From positions 248,001-312,000 of the forward strand of contig NZ_ASJA01000001.1 of the NCBI RefSeq assembly GCF_000412185.1: a stretch of DNA of 64,000 bases. The letters are read 5' to 3'. Positions 8,909 through 17,813 of the stretch are shown here, piece after piece. The notes below the pieces were generated by a model. That model was given only the letters and a program-made list of their open reading frames with translations. It was not told the origin of the DNA and did no database searches. The stretch comes from Euryhalocaulis caribicus (GTDB taxonomy: Bacteria; Pseudomonadota; Alphaproteobacteria; Caulobacterales; Maricaulaceae). The position numbers were made by a program, and so were the translations under genes. How positions within the stretch are numbered: position 1 is the first letter of the stretch; each line of letters opens with the position of its first letter.

Positions 8909-11010
8909 GCGCGGCCACGCTCGTCGCTCAGCAAGGTTTCCAGCGCCGCGGCTTCATTCTGACGCGCTGCGCGTGAAATTTCGGGCTCCAGTTCATCCAC
9001 CAGCCGCCGCGCCTCGGTCTTTAGCTCGGACTGACGCTCCATGCGCGCCTGCAACTCTTCAATCCGGCCCTCCATGGCGTTGCTGACGGCTTCCCGCATC
9101 GCCCCGATGCCGCTGGTGCGGCGGGCGGATACGGCTTTGCGGACCACCTCGTCGCGCACGTCGGAAGCGTCCAGCGGCCGCTGTTCCGACGGGGCCGCAG
9201 GGGCTTCACGCTCCCGCAGGTCGGACACCAGGTCCCGCCAGCGCCAGGCGCGGTCGCCCGCGGCGGGGTCCGGGCCGGGCGCGCCGCTTGGCGCACGGGA
9301 AAGCGGATCGGGCAGATTGTCGTCGCGCGCCTCCGGCGGCCGCGAACCGCCGGCAACGGAGCCCATGCGCAACACGAATTCGCTGAGAAGTTCGTAGTTC
9401 TGGCGCATGCGGGCCTGCAGAGCGAAGTCGATATCCTTGGCGTCTTCGGCTGACGCGCGGGCCGCCTTGTTGAGCGATTCAATACCGGCTTTGACCGTCT
9501 CTTCCAGTTCGGTGACGCGCTGACGGGCCGAATTGGGGAAGGCGTCCAGAGAGACCTGCATGGCGGCAAAGCGGTTTTCCAGCTCCTCCACGCGTCCGCG
9601 CCAGGCTTCCATGGACGCGTCGAACCGTTTGGCGAGCGCATGGTCCGCCTCATCCGACATGGATGAGACGCGTTCGACCGCCTTGGCGGCGTCATCGAGC
9701 TGACGTTGCAGCGCCGCGTCGGTGCGCGTGGCGGCCTCAAAGGTCGATTCGTTGAGCTTTTCGATCTGGGCGCGCAGATCATCGGCCTGCTGACGCAGCG
9801 CGTCGCGGGCTTCCTCGCTGGCCTGGCGGGCGCGATCCGCGGCGGAATTCAGCCTTTCCAGCTCTTCCTTGGAATAATCCGCGGCCTCCCGGGTGCGGCT
9901 GCGCACGATATCGGTAAATCGCTGGGCCTGTTCGATGGCGGTTTCGACCGCGCCCTGCATGGCGCCGCCGCCGGATTCTGTGGCGTCGCGCAATTCCTGG
10001 GCGCCTTTGCGGGCGATCCGGGTAAGGGAATCCAGCTCCGCGCGGTGGAAATCCAGCGACGCGGCGATCTTGTCCTGCTCCTTGCGCAGCGATTCCGATG
10101 CGGAATCGAGGTGTGAGCGGTGATCGGAATAGGTTTTATCGAGCGTTTCGCGCTGTTTCTGGAGCGATTCCGACAGGTCCAGCAGCCGCGAACGGCCGCT
10201 TTCAAGCGAATTTCCGGCCTCTGTCGTGCGTTTCAGCGTGGTTTCGGCGGCGTCCAGCAGGGATTTTGCCGCCTCGCTGAGCGTGGTTTCGCCTTCCGCC
10301 GCGGCGCTTTCCGCCAGTTCCGCGGCGCGTGCGACCATATTTGACTGTTCTGATATGGCGTCCGCGACCGCCTTCGCCTTCGCGTCCAGCGTATCGGCGA
10401 GTTCGGACAGGGCGGTCCGTTCCGCTTTCAGATCGCCAATCAGCACTTGCGAGCGTTCAGAGGCGTTGGTGGCGGCGTCCTGAATCGCATCGCTATGGTG
10501 GCGAAGCACTTCCTCGATCGCCCCCAATCGGGCCAGGGCGGACTCCATCGCCTTGTTGATGCGCCCAATTTCGCCGCTGACAGCGTCAGCCAGTGTGCGC
10601 GCCTGGCCCTCCGCCGCGTCCGCCGGGCTCAAAAGCCGGGCGGAAGCCAGCTCCACCGCGCGGGCCTGCGCGCCGAACCGGGCCATTTGCCGCGCCGCCA
10701 GCGCCGCCAGGATGATGAAAAGCGCCGGCGCGGCCAGTACAAACCCCAGCCCCGCCATCTGCACAGGGGACAGATCCGCAACGCCGGTGATCCCCGAAAA
10801 GCCGATAATGTAGGCGGAAGCGCCGCCGATCCACAGGATGGACAGGCAGAAACCCAGCATGAGGATCCATCCGCCGCCCGAAGGTTTGGGCGTATCCGGG
10901 GCGCTATCCTTGGCGGGTTCGGCGTCGACGCGCGTCAGAGAGCGGTCTTTCGCCGGCGATTCAAGCGGTTCGACGTCGATGACGTCCCGGGGCGCGTCTT
11001 TCGCAGCCAT
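8872..11010 (-). CDS. TipN-like membrane-anchored coiled-coil protein
   Basis: Protein of 712 residues. An acidic N-terminus is followed by two membrane helices (~48-71 and ~84-107) and about 400 residues of coiled coil. Then come a Pro/Arg-rich linker and a helical C-terminal block ending in ETLLSDERGRAYLLASAALGD. This matches the layout of the Caulobacter polarity factor TipN: two N-terminal TM helices, a short periplasmic loop and a long cytoplasmic coiled coil. The assignment rests on architecture, so it is an inference. Alternatives are other methyl-accepting-like or apolipophorin-like helical proteins. A hairpin terminator lies just upstream, so it has its own promoter. Confidence 0.6.
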   Translation of the reverse strand: MAAKDAPRDVIDVEPLESPAKDRSLTRVDAEPAKDSAPDTPKPSGGGWILMLGFCLSILWIGGASAYIIGFSGITGVADLSPVQMAGLGFVLAAPALFIILAALAARQMARFGAQARAVELASARLLSPADAAEGQARTLADAVSGEIGRINKAMESALARLGAIEEVLRHHSDAIQDAATNASERSQVLIGDLKAERTALSELADTLDAKAKAVADAISEQSNMVARAAELAESAAAEGETTLSEAAKSLLDAAETTLKRTTEAGNSLESGRSRLLDLSESLQKQRETLDKTYSDHRSHLDSASESLRKEQDKIAASLDFHRAELDSLTRIARKGAQELRDATESGGGAMQGAVETAIEQAQRFTDIVRSRTREAADYSKEELERLNSAADRARQASEEARDALRQQADDLRAQIEKLNESTFEAATRTDAALQRQLDDAAKAVERVSSMSDEADHALAKRFDASMEAWRGRVEELENRFAAMQVSLDAFPNSARQRVTELEETVKAGIESLNKAARASAEDAKDIDFALQARMRQNYELLSEFVLRMGSVAGGSRPPEARDDNLPDPLSRAPSGAPGPDPAAGDRAWRWRDLVSDLREREAPAAPSEQRPLDASDVRDEVVRKAVSARRTSGIGAMREAVSNAMEGRIEELQARMERQSELKTEARRLVDELEPEISRAARQNEAAALETLLSDERGRAYLLASAALGDA

Positions 11011-11051
11011 GCGGACCCTCCGAGAAATTCAAGGGGAGCTTTGTAACCGAA

Positions 11052-11076
11052 AACGCCCCCGCGGGGCGAGGGCGTT
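11052..11076 (-). terminator. Hairpin terminator after the 89-residue gene
   Basis: AACGCCC (11052-11058) pairs with GGGCGTT (11070-11076). On the minus strand the stem is followed by TTTTC. It separates the small membrane-protein gene from the TipN-like gene downstream on the same strand. Confidence 0.6.
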
Positions 11077-11105
11077 GCAGCAAGGTCCGAAAATGACTGT
11101 GGATT

Positions 11106-11375
11106 CTAGGACTGATATCCGGTCACGCCGATGAAAAGGGGCTTTTCGGCGTCATAGGACTTAACGGCGGCCGGGCGGCTGTCGCAGCCATTGACGACGA
11201 ACTCGAATTCCGCGCTGCGGCCTTGCGGGATGGCATAGAGCGCAGGGGAAAGCATCACCGACGCTTCGACGCGGCGGGGTTCGTTTTCATCGCGCGAAGG
11301 CTCGTATTCCACGCCGATAATGCTCAGCGCGATCATTACGACCATGTGCAATATCTGGGTAAAGAGCTCGGCCAT
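11106..11375 (-). CDS. Small single-span membrane protein, unknown function
   Basis: Protein of 89 residues. The N-terminal hydrophobic stretch (ILHMVVMIALSIIGV) could be a membrane anchor or uncleaved signal. The remainder reads as a small beta-rich domain (SAEFEFVVNGCDSRPAAV) with a single Cys. An AGAGGG-type ribosome binding site precedes the ATG. I do not recognise a family. It has its own terminator at 11052-11076 and is divergent from the DUF418 gene. Confidence 0.55.
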   Translation of the reverse strand: MAELFTQILHMVVMIALSIIGVEYEPSRDENEPRRVEASVMLSPALYAIPQGRSAEFEFVVNGCDSRPAAVKSYDAEKPLFIGVTGYQS

Positions 11376-11511
11376 CTGACCTGTGTCCCTCTCTGAACTG
11401 TCCCGTTTATTGCTCCAATTCGGCCATCTTTCAAGTGACTTGCGGTCATTGGCCGATTACAAATGCGTAAGCAATGGCCTGAATTCCGGGCCGGTCAGGG
11501 GAGTGACCGTC

Positions 11512-12723
11512 ATGCTTTCAGCGCCGCGCGCCAGCCGGATCGAGTCGATTGACGCCCTGCGGGGCGTCGCGGTTCTCGGTATTCTGATGATGAATATGCA
11601 GGCCTTTGCGATGGTGTCGCAGGCCTACATGAACCCCACGATCCAGCTGGATTTCACCGGCGCGAACCAGAGTGTCTGGTTTTTCGCGCACGTCTTCTTC
11701 GAAATGAAGTTCATCACCATTTTCTCCGCCCTTTTCGGGGCCGGAATCGTCCTGATGGTGGGGGAGGACAAGGACCCGCAGGCGGCCCGCGTGCATTACC
11801 GGCGGATGCTGTGGCTGCTGCTTTTCGGCATGCTCCACGCCTACATCATCTGGTTTGGCGACATTCTTGCGCCCTATGCCATCTGGGGCATGATCGCCGT
11901 GATGATGCGCGGCCTCAGCGCGCGGCGTCTGTTCGTGATCGGCGCGGGGCTTTTCGCCCTGGGCGCGCTGTTGTGGTGGGGTTTCCTGTTCTCGCTGGGC
12001 TACATGCCGGAAGACGCGTTGCAGTCCAGCTATGCGCCCACGCCTGAGATGGTGGCGGACATGGTCGCCGCCCATCAGGCCGGCGGGCTGGAGCGTCTGG
12101 GCGAAAACGCTCTGGTCGCATTGCAGGCGCAGATCGGCTCGATCCTGTTCCTCGGACCGCGCCTTCTGGGCGTCATGGTCTGGGGCATGGCCCTCTATAA
12201 ATGGGGATTTTTCTCCAACCGCTGGAGCGCTCCGGCCTATATGGCGGGCGCATTAGTGACGCTGCCGGTCGGCATCGGGGCGGACTGGTGGGGCGGCATG
12301 CACCATATCGAGAGCGGTTTCGCGGCGGCGGAGTTTGCCCCCGGCGCCCTGGTCAATTTCCTAGTCAGCCCGCTGACCTCGTTCGGATATGCCTGCCTGG
12401 TGATGCTGGCCTGCCGGCCGGCGTTCCTTAAATGGGTGCGCGCGCCGTTCGCCGCTGTCGGAAAGATGGCCCTGACCAATTATCTGACCCATTCGCTCGT
12501 CGGGTTTTTTGTCTTTGCAGGCCCGCCGGGGCTTGGATTCTTCGGCGAGTGGGAGCGTGTGCAGCAGTTCCAGCTGGTCGTGGCGATCTGGATTTTCCAG
12601 TTGGCGTTCTCGGTTCTTTGGCTGTCGGCTTTCCGTTTCGGCCCGTTCGAGTGGCTTTGGCGGACCCTGACCTATGGAAAACTCCAGCCTATGCGCAAGG
12701 CGCCGGAGCCGGCCGCGGCCTAG
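11512..12723 (+). CDS. DUF418 domain-containing polytopic membrane protein
   Basis: Protein of 403 residues with about ten hydrophobic segments. The N-terminal block RIESIDALRGVAVLGILMMN and the C-terminal DUF418 region (GKMALTNYLTHSLV, then AFRFGPFEWLWRTLTYGK) are typical of the YeiB/DUF418 family, whose function is not established. The start at 11512 is chosen because AGGGGAG (11497-11503) lies eight bases upstream; the longer frame has no such site. The stop TAG is shared with the convergent maiA stop in a CTAG at 12720-12723. Confidence 0.85.
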   Translation: MLSAPRASRIESIDALRGVAVLGILMMNMQAFAMVSQAYMNPTIQLDFTGANQSVWFFAHVFFEMKFITIFSALFGAGIVLMVGEDKDPQAARVHYRRMLWLLLFGMLHAYIIWFGDILAPYAIWGMIAVMMRGLSARRLFVIGAGLFALGALLWWGFLFSLGYMPEDALQSSYAPTPEMVADMVAAHQAGGLERLGENALVALQAQIGSILFLGPRLLGVMVWGMALYKWGFFSNRWSAPAYMAGALVTLPVGIGADWWGGMHHIESGFAAAEFAPGALVNFLVSPLTSFGYACLVMLACRPAFLKWVRAPFAAVGKMALTNYLTHSLVGFFVFAGPPGLGFFGEWERVQQFQLVVAIWIFQLAFSVLWLSAFRFGPFEWLWRTLTYGKLQPMRKAPEPAAA

Positions 12724-13364
12724 TCTTCGTCCGGCGTGTCCGGCTGCCGCGAAGGGTGCGCGGCGGCGAAAGCCTCCACGTCCGCCGCGGCTGACTCGAT
12801 GCCTGCGATCCGGGGATACGCTTCCATGTCCACGCCAAAGCGATGGGCGTTGTAGATCTGCGGCAGCAGATAGATATCCGCCATGCCGGGCGTCTCGCCG
12901 AACGCGAATGGCCCGACCGTGCCGGCAATCATCGGTTCAACCGCGTCAAAACCCTTCGCGATCCAGTGCCGCGCCCATTCCTGCACGGTCTCCTGCGGCT
13001 GACCCAGCTCATTCTTGAGGTAGAGCAGGATGCGCAGATTCTGGATGGGATGGGTGTCGCAGCCGATAATCGCAGCGATTGCGCGGACCTTTGCGCGCAG
13101 GAACGGATCTTCCGGCAGCAGCGCGGGCTCAGGCCAGGTTTCCTCGATCCATTCCAGTATCGCCGGTGACTGGGTCAGAACGCCGCCGGGCATTTCCAGC
13201 GCGGGCAGGAGGCCTTGCGGGTTCAGCCTGCGATAGGCCTCGCCATGCTGTTCCCCGTCTTTCAGGTTTACAGGCGCGTTCTCGTATTCTGCGCCCTTGT
13301 AATTCAGGGCCATGCGGACCCGGTAGGACGTGCCGGAGCGATAATAGGAATAGAGCTTCAACAT
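12720..13364 (-). CDS. maiA: Maleylacetoacetate isomerase (zeta-class GST)
   Basis: Protein of 214 residues. It should isomerise maleylacetoacetate to fumarylacetoacetate with glutathione, the penultimate step of tyrosine/homogentisate breakdown. The zeta-GST active-site region is YRSGTSYRVRMALNYKG (the family usually has SSCSWRVRIAL). Also present are NPQGLLPALE and TQSPAILEWIEE in the thioredoxin fold and GMADIYLLPQIYNAHRF in the helical domain. hppD lies 1.2 kb away, which supports the pathway call; homogentisate dioxygenase and fumarylacetoacetase are not in this window. Confidence 0.85.
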   Translation of the reverse strand: MLKLYSYYRSGTSYRVRMALNYKGAEYENAPVNLKDGEQHGEAYRRLNPQGLLPALEMPGGVLTQSPAILEWIEETWPEPALLPEDPFLRAKVRAIAAIIGCDTHPIQNLRILLYLKNELGQPQETVQEWARHWIAKGFDAVEPMIAGTVGPFAFGETPGMADIYLLPQIYNAHRFGVDMEAYPRIAGIESAAADVEAFAAAHPSRQPDTPDED

Positions 13365-13458
13365 AGGGAATTTCCCGCCGGGCCGATTGCAGAGTGGTTG
13401 AACCTAGGAAACGCGTTAGGGTCCGGCTTGTCGACTCGCCCAGGACAGGAGATGCAAG

Positions 13459-14046
13459 ATGCCGTTGGTCGATCCCAAGCCGGAAGCCGCGACGCCGGAG
13501 CTCGACGAGCTCTATAAATTCTTCAACAAAACGCTGGGTTTCGCGCCCAACAGCGTCATGACGATGCAGCGCAAGCCGGGACTGGCCGAAGCCTTCGTCA
13601 ATATGAACAAGGCGGCGATGGCCGGGCCGATCCCGTCCGACTTCAAGCGGTTGCTGGCGGTCATTTCCAGCCAGGCCGCGGGATGCCGCTATTGCCAGGC
13701 GCATACGGTTCTGGGCGCGAAGAATTTTGGCGCCGACGACGAACGCCTGCGGGAAATCTGGACCTACAAGACCAGCGACAAATTCACCGACAGGGAAAAG
13801 GCGGCGCTGGATTTTGCGCTGGCCGCATCCTCTGTTCCCAACGCGGTCGATGGCGAGATCGCGCAGGAACTGAAGGCGCACTGGACCGATGATGAAATCG
13901 TGGAATTGCTGGGCGTTATCGCTCTGTTCGGTTTCCTCAATCGCTGGAACGATACGATGGCGACCTCACTGGAAGGCCCGGCCAAAGATATTGCCAGTGA
14001 AATGCTGGGCGCGGTCTGGGAAGTGGGCAAGCACGGCGGCAGCTAG
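13459..14046 (+). CDS. Carboxymuconolactone decarboxylase / AhpD-like protein
   Basis: Protein of 195 residues, all helical, with the AhpD-type redox motif CRYCQAH. The N-terminal region PNSVMTMQRKPGLAEAF and the C-terminal FLNRWNDTMA are typical of the peroxidase-related CMD subfamily. Such proteins are often thiol peroxidases or adaptors; a decarboxylase role in tyrosine breakdown is not supported. A purine-rich GACAGGAG ribosome binding site precedes the ATG. The stop overlaps the convergent MarR gene stop in CTAG (14043-14046). Confidence 0.82.
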   Translation: MPLVDPKPEAATPELDELYKFFNKTLGFAPNSVMTMQRKPGLAEAFVNMNKAAMAGPIPSDFKRLLAVISSQAAGCRYCQAHTVLGAKNFGADDERLREIWTYKTSDKFTDREKAALDFALAASSVPNAVDGEIAQELKAHWTDDEIVELLGVIALFGFLNRWNDTMATSLEGPAKDIASEMLGAVWEVGKHGGS

Positions 14047-14507
14047 GCTTTGCCGGATTTGTCCGGTTCGGGGATCGCATCCATACGGTCATAGAGCTTG
14101 TCGATCAGCCGGGTGAGGGTTTCCCGTTCCTCGGCGGTCAGGCCTTCCATCAAATTGGCTTCGTAGGTCTTGGCCAGCGGCGTCACCTCGTCGAAGATTG
14201 ACTGGCCGGTTTCCGACAGGCGCAGGAGGCGGCTTCGGCCGTCCTCGGGCGAGACTTCGGACCGGATCAATTCACGTTCGACCAGTTTGGCGGTGGCGCG
14301 GGAAACGGTGACCTTGTCCATCTCCGTCGCCTCGGCGATGTCGCGCGCCGTCATGGCGTGAATATCGCCCAGCACGGCCAGTATGCGCCATTCGGGAACC
14401 GTCAGGCCGAACCGCGCCTTGTAGGTGCGAGAGATCGCATTGCTGATCCGGTTCGACAGGATGGAAAGCCTGTAGGGCAGGAAGGCTGAAAGATTGAAGG
14501 CCGGCAT
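14043..14507 (-). CDS. MarR-family transcriptional regulator
   Basis: Winged-helix regulator of 154 residues. The recognition helix is in MTARDIAEATEMDKVTVSRA and the wing in VSPEDGRSRLLRLSE. It is divergent from hppD, with a strong inverted repeat in the 90-base gap, so it most likely controls hppD and itself. A repressor responding to an aromatic intermediate is the natural inference. The effector cannot be read from sequence. Confidence 0.85.
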   Translation of the reverse strand: MPAFNLSAFLPYRLSILSNRISNAISRTYKARFGLTVPEWRILAVLGDIHAMTARDIAEATEMDKVTVSRATAKLVERELIRSEVSPEDGRSRLLRLSETGQSIFDEVTPLAKTYEANLMEGLTAEERETLTRLIDKLYDRMDAIPEPDKSGKA

Positions 14508-14539
14508 GACGATCCAGTCATATAGCGGTTGGACGGCTT

Positions 14540-14562
14540 GAAACTAGTTTCATTTGAAACTA
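14540..14562. promoter_or_regulatory. Operator for the MarR regulator (overlapping palindromes)
   Basis: Two overlapping dyads lie between the divergent marR and hppD genes. A perfect 12-base palindrome GAAACTAGTTTC spans 14540-14551. The inverted repeat TAGTTTC-ATTT-GAAACTA spans 14545-14562 and has the length and half-site style of MarR operators. It sits 36 bases upstream of the hppD start and 33 bases upstream of the marR start, where it could block both promoters. Confidence 0.7.
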
Positions 14563-14597
14563 AATCGAGGCTTCCGCCAAGACAGGAGGTATCCCCC

Positions 14598-15665
14598 ATG
14601 GCCGATCTGCACGAAAATTATCTCGGCACGCGCGGCTTCGCGTTTGTTGAATATACCGGTAACGCCGAAGAACTCAGCCAGCTGTTCAAGCGCCTCGGGT
14701 TTACCCCGGTCGGCCGCACCTCGGACGGCGCGGTGACGCGCTTCAAACAAAACCGGATCAGCTTCCTGATCAATTCCGGCGACGGCCAGGCGGCCGATTT
14801 CCGCGACGTCCACAAGGCCGGCGCGAACGCCATGGGCTTTCTGGTCGACGATGTTCAGGCGGCTTTTGACGGCGCGCTGGAGCGCGGCGCGGAAGCGGCC
14901 GAAGGCGGTCTGTGGACCAGCGCCGCGCCGGCCATCAAGGGCATTGGCGGTTCGCTGATCTATTTCATCGAGAACGGCAAGGAAGACGAATTCTTCGCCC
15001 AGGCATTCGAAGGCACGGGGGAAGAGGACAAGGGCGGCGCGGGCCTCACCTATATCGACCATCTGACGCACAATGTTCTGCGCGGCAACATGGATAAGTG
15101 GGCGTCCTTCTATGAGGACATCTTCAATTTCCGCGAAATCCGCTATTTCGACATTGAGGGCAAGCTGACCGGCCTGCTGTCCCGCGCCATGACGTCTCCG
15201 GACGGGAATATCCGCATTCCGCTGAACGAGAGCCGGGACGACAAATCCCAGATCGAGGAATTCCTCAAGGAATATAACGGCGAAGGCATCCAGCACATCG
15301 CGCTGGGCACGGACGACATCTATCAGACCGTGGAGGATCTGCGCGGCGCCGATACGCCGTTCCAGTCCACCCCGGACACCTATTACGAGCAGCTTCCGAC
15401 GCGTATCCCGAACCATGGCGAGGATACCGAGCGCCTGATGAAAAACCATATCCTGGTGGATGGCGCGCCGACCGACGATCAGGGCCTGCTGCTGCAGATA
15501 TTCACCCAGAACGCGATTGGTCCGATCTTCTTCGAGATCATCCAGCGCAAGGGCAATGAAGGCTTCGGCGAGGGCAACTTCAAGGCGCTGTTCGAATCCA
15601 TCGAGCTGGACCAGATTCGCCGCGGCGTTCTGGATGAGGCCGACGCGAAACACGTGGACGCGTAG
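14598..15665 (+). CDS. hppD: 4-Hydroxyphenylpyruvate dioxygenase
   Basis: Non-haem iron dioxygenase of 355 residues converting 4-hydroxyphenylpyruvate to homogentisate. It has two vicinal-oxygen-chelate halves. The iron ligands are His in IDHLTHNV, His in IQHIALGT and Glu in FFEIIQRKG. The C-terminal GFGEGNFKALFESIELDQ block is diagnostic. The start is set by AGGAGGT at 14584-14590, seven bases before ATG 14598, which removes a spurious N-terminal extension. Probably repressed by the divergent MarR protein and ended by the hairpin at 15693. Confidence 0.95.
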   Translation: MADLHENYLGTRGFAFVEYTGNAEELSQLFKRLGFTPVGRTSDGAVTRFKQNRISFLINSGDGQAADFRDVHKAGANAMGFLVDDVQAAFDGALERGAEAAEGGLWTSAAPAIKGIGGSLIYFIENGKEDEFFAQAFEGTGEEDKGGAGLTYIDHLTHNVLRGNMDKWASFYEDIFNFREIRYFDIEGKLTGLLSRAMTSPDGNIRIPLNESRDDKSQIEEFLKEYNGEGIQHIALGTDDIYQTVEDLRGADTPFQSTPDTYYEQLPTRIPNHGEDTERLMKNHILVDGAPTDDQGLLLQIFTQNAIGPIFFEIIQRKGNEGFGEGNFKALFESIELDQIRRGVLDEADAKHVDA

Positions 15666-15692
15666 TTACCGCGAACACGGTCTGTTTAAAGG

Positions 15693-15722
15693 AAAGCCCC
15701 GGCGTTTCGCCGGGGCTTTTTC
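15693..15722 (+). terminator. Rho-independent terminator after hppD
   Basis: AAAGCCCCGGCG pairs with CGCCGGGGCTTT around a short loop, followed by a T-run (TTTTTC). It lies 28 bases after the hppD stop. Confidence 0.85.
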
Positions 15723-15742
15723 TTTGGGTGTATCAGGCTGTC

Positions 15743-15768
15743 GGGACCGGTTTGCCGCTTCGCGCGTT
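15743..15768 (+). promoter_or_regulatory. Candidate EcfG promoter of osmC
   Basis: GGGAC (15743-15747), a 17-base spacer, then CGTT (15765-15768). This is one mismatch from the alphaproteobacterial general-stress promoter GGAAC-N16/17-CGTT. It lies 40 bases before the osmC start. osmC is commonly a stress-sigma target. Confidence 0.5.
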
Positions 15769-15808
15769 GTTTACGGCGAGAATAACGCCACCCAAAAAGG
15801 ATACTCTC

Positions 15809-16240
15809 ATGGCTACTCGCACAGGTTCTGCTGTCTGGTCCGGCACGCTTAAAGAAGGCTCGGGCCGTATTTCAACCGAAAGCGGCGTCCTGGACGCCTC
15901 GCCTTACGGATTCAATACGCGGTTCGAGGACGAGCCGGGCACGAACCCGGAAGAACTGATCGGCGCCGCCCATGCAGGCTGCTTCTCCATGGCGCTGGCT
16001 AACGAGCTGGAGCAGGCGGGCATTGCCGCCAGCAACATCTCCGCCGCGGCGTCGGTGAAGCTGATCAGCGATGATGGCGGGTTCACCATTACCGCCGTTG
16101 ATCTGAATGTGTCGGTTTTCGCCTCCGGCGCGGAAGATGACGCCGTCGAAAAGGCGGCCAACACGGCCAAGGAAAATTGCCCGGTTTCGAAGCTGCTGAA
16201 CGCTGAAATCACGATGGACCTGCATATCAATCCGTCCTGA
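15809..16240 (+). CDS. osmC: Organic hydroperoxide reductase OsmC
   Basis: Thiol peroxidase of 143 residues, the same length as E. coli OsmC and close to it in sequence (STESGVLDASPYGFNTRFED, GTNPEELIGAAHAGCFSMAL). The two redox cysteines are in HAGCFSMA and ENCPVSKLL. It reduces organic hydroperoxides. ATG 15809 has AAAGGA upstream. A single-gene unit between the hppD terminator and its own terminator, with a candidate EcfG promoter. Confidence 0.94.
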   Translation: MATRTGSAVWSGTLKEGSGRISTESGVLDASPYGFNTRFEDEPGTNPEELIGAAHAGCFSMALANELEQAGIAASNISAAASVKLISDDGGFTITAVDLNVSVFASGAEDDAVEKAANTAKENCPVSKLLNAEITMDLHINPS

Positions 16241-16262
16241 TCGGGCACTGACCCCAGACAGG

Positions 16263-16293
16263 AAAAGCCCCGGCAATGCGCCGGGGCTTTTCT
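16263..16293 (+). terminator. Rho-independent terminator after osmC
   Basis: AAAAGCCCCGGC and GCCGGGGCTTTT form the stem around AATGC, followed by TCTTT. It resembles the hppD terminator in sequence. Confidence 0.85.
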
Positions 16294-16304
16294 TTAGCTG
16301 TTTC

Positions 16305-16329
16305 GGAACAATCGGCTAGCGGGACAGTT
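16305..16329 (+). promoter_or_regulatory. Candidate EcfG promoter of the 62-residue membrane protein
   Basis: GGAAC at 16305-16309, spacer of 16, AGTT at 16326-16329 (one mismatch from CGTT). It is 33 bases before the start of the small membrane-protein gene and directly after the osmC terminator. Confidence 0.5.
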
Positions 16330-16362
16330 TCTGTCGCCAAATAGCCAAACAAGGATCGCCCA

Positions 16363-16551
16363 ATGTCGACTTTCGGACTTTACCTCATCGGTTACATCAT
16401 CTTCGTCGCGGGCGTCGCGATCGGCGCCCATCTGCTGGGCGTGCCCCCTGTCTGGATCGGCGTTGCCGTTCTGATTCTAGTGGGGCTTGGCATCGCGACC
16501 GGGGTCGGGAAAACCCGCGGCCGCGATGAAGGCGGAGAAAACGAAGCCTAG
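16363..16551 (+). CDS. Small membrane protein with two helices
   Basis: Protein of 62 residues with two hydrophobic helices ([20 protein letters not shown] and [19 protein letters not shown]), a short turn, and a charged C-terminal tail ([13 protein letters not shown]). No named family is recognised; it resembles small envelope-stress membrane peptides. AAGGA precedes the ATG. The candidate EcfG promoter upstream suggests stress induction. The stop is shared with the convergent thiolase gene in CTAG (16548-16551). Confidence 0.75.
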   Translation: MSTFGLYLIGYIIFVAGVAIGAHLLGVPPVWIGVAVLILVGLGIATGVGKTRGRDEGGENEA

Positions 16552-17744
16552 AGGACTTCGAACAGGCCCGCAGCGCCCATGCCGCCGCCCACGCACATCG
16601 TGGAGACGACATATTTGGCGCCGCGGCGCTTCCCTTCGATCAGGGCGTGCGCAACCATGCGCGCGCCTGACATGCCGTAAGGGTGGCCGACCGAGATGGC
16701 GCCGCCGTTCACGTTCAGGAGTTCGTCCGGGATGCCCAGCTTGTCGCGGCAATAAATGACCTGGACAGCAAACGCCTCATTCAGCTCCCACAGGCCGATA
16801 TCGTCCATCTTCAGGCCGTTCTTCTCCAGGAGCTTCGGGATGGCGTAGACCGGGCCGATGCCCATTTCATCCGGGTCCAGCCCGGCGACCGCCATGCCGC
16901 GATAGGCGCCCAGCGGCTCCAGTCCGCGGCGTTCGGCCTCCTTCGCCTCCATGAGAACCGAGGCGGAGGCGCCGTCGGAGAGCTGAGAGGCGTTGCCGGC
17001 GGTGATGTACTGGCCTTCCTTGACGCTCTGGCCGCCGGCGAAGACCGGCTTGAGGCCCTCCAGGCCTTCCAGCGTCGTCTCCGGGCGATTGCCCTCGTCC
17101 TTTTTCAGAACAACGTCCTTGTCGCTGGTTTCGCCGGTTTCCTTGTCCTTGACCTTCATCGTGGAGGGCAGGGGCACAATCTCGTCGTCAAACTTGCCCG
17201 CTTCCTGCGCCGCGGCGGTGCGCTGCTGACTGCGCAGGGAATACGCATCCTGCGCTTCGCGGCTGATATTGTAGCGGTCGGCCACAATCTCGGCGGTTTC
17301 GATCATCGCCATGTAGATGGACGGCATGTTCTCCAGCAGCCACGGATCGGGGATGAAGAACATGTCCTTGGTCTGGTTCATGGAGATAGACTCCAGACCG
17401 CCGCCGACCGCGATGGCCATGTTGTCCTCAACAACCTGTTTCGCGGCGGTGGCGATGGCCATCATGCCGCTGGCGCACTGGCGGTCCACCGACATGCCGG
17501 GGACGGAGGTGGGCAGGCCGGCGCGGACCAGCGCCTGACGCGCGACATTCTGGAAGGCGCTGCCTTGCTGCAGGGCCGCGCCGATGACCACGTCCTCGAC
17601 CTCGGCCGGGTCGATGCCGGCGCGCTCGACCGCGTGCTGGATGGCATGCCCGCCCAGGGTCTGGGCGGTCGTGTTGTTGAAAGCGCCGCGATAGGCCTTG
17701 CCGATCGGCGTACGCGCTGTGGAAACGATGACGGCTTCACGCAT
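16548..17744 (-). CDS. Thiolase (acetyl-CoA C-acyltransferase)
   Basis: Protein of 398 residues carrying out the last, thiolytic step of beta-oxidation. The nucleophilic Cys is in [12 protein letters not shown], the His is in [11 protein letters not shown] and the C-terminal catalytic Cys is in [17 protein letters not shown] strong AAGGAGA site precedes the ATG at 17744. Last gene of the five-gene acyl-CoA operon (21559 down to 16548). Confidence 0.93.
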   Translation of the reverse strand: MREAVIVSTARTPIGKAYRGAFNNTTAQTLGGHAIQHAVERAGIDPAEVEDVVIGAALQQGSAFQNVARQALVRAGLPTSVPGMSVDRQCASGMMAIATAAKQVVEDNMAIAVGGGLESISMNQTKDMFFIPDPWLLENMPSIYMAMIETAEIVADRYNISREAQDAYSLRSQQRTAAAQEAGKFDDEIVPLPSTMKVKDKETGETSDKDVVLKKDEGNRPETTLEGLEGLKPVFAGGQSVKEGQYITAGNASQLSDGASASVLMEAKEAERRGLEPLGAYRGMAVAGLDPDEMGIGPVYAIPKLLEKNGLKMDDIGLWELNEAFAVQVIYCRDKLGIPDELLNVNGGAISVGHPYGMSGARMVAHALIEGKRRGAKYVVSTMCVGGGMGAAGLFEVL

Positions 17745-17813
17745 GGGAAGTCTCCTTGGCTCGGGTCGAGCGGATAATGCTTGTCTAACAGATAGGAAGG
17801 CGCGGGCGCGGCG

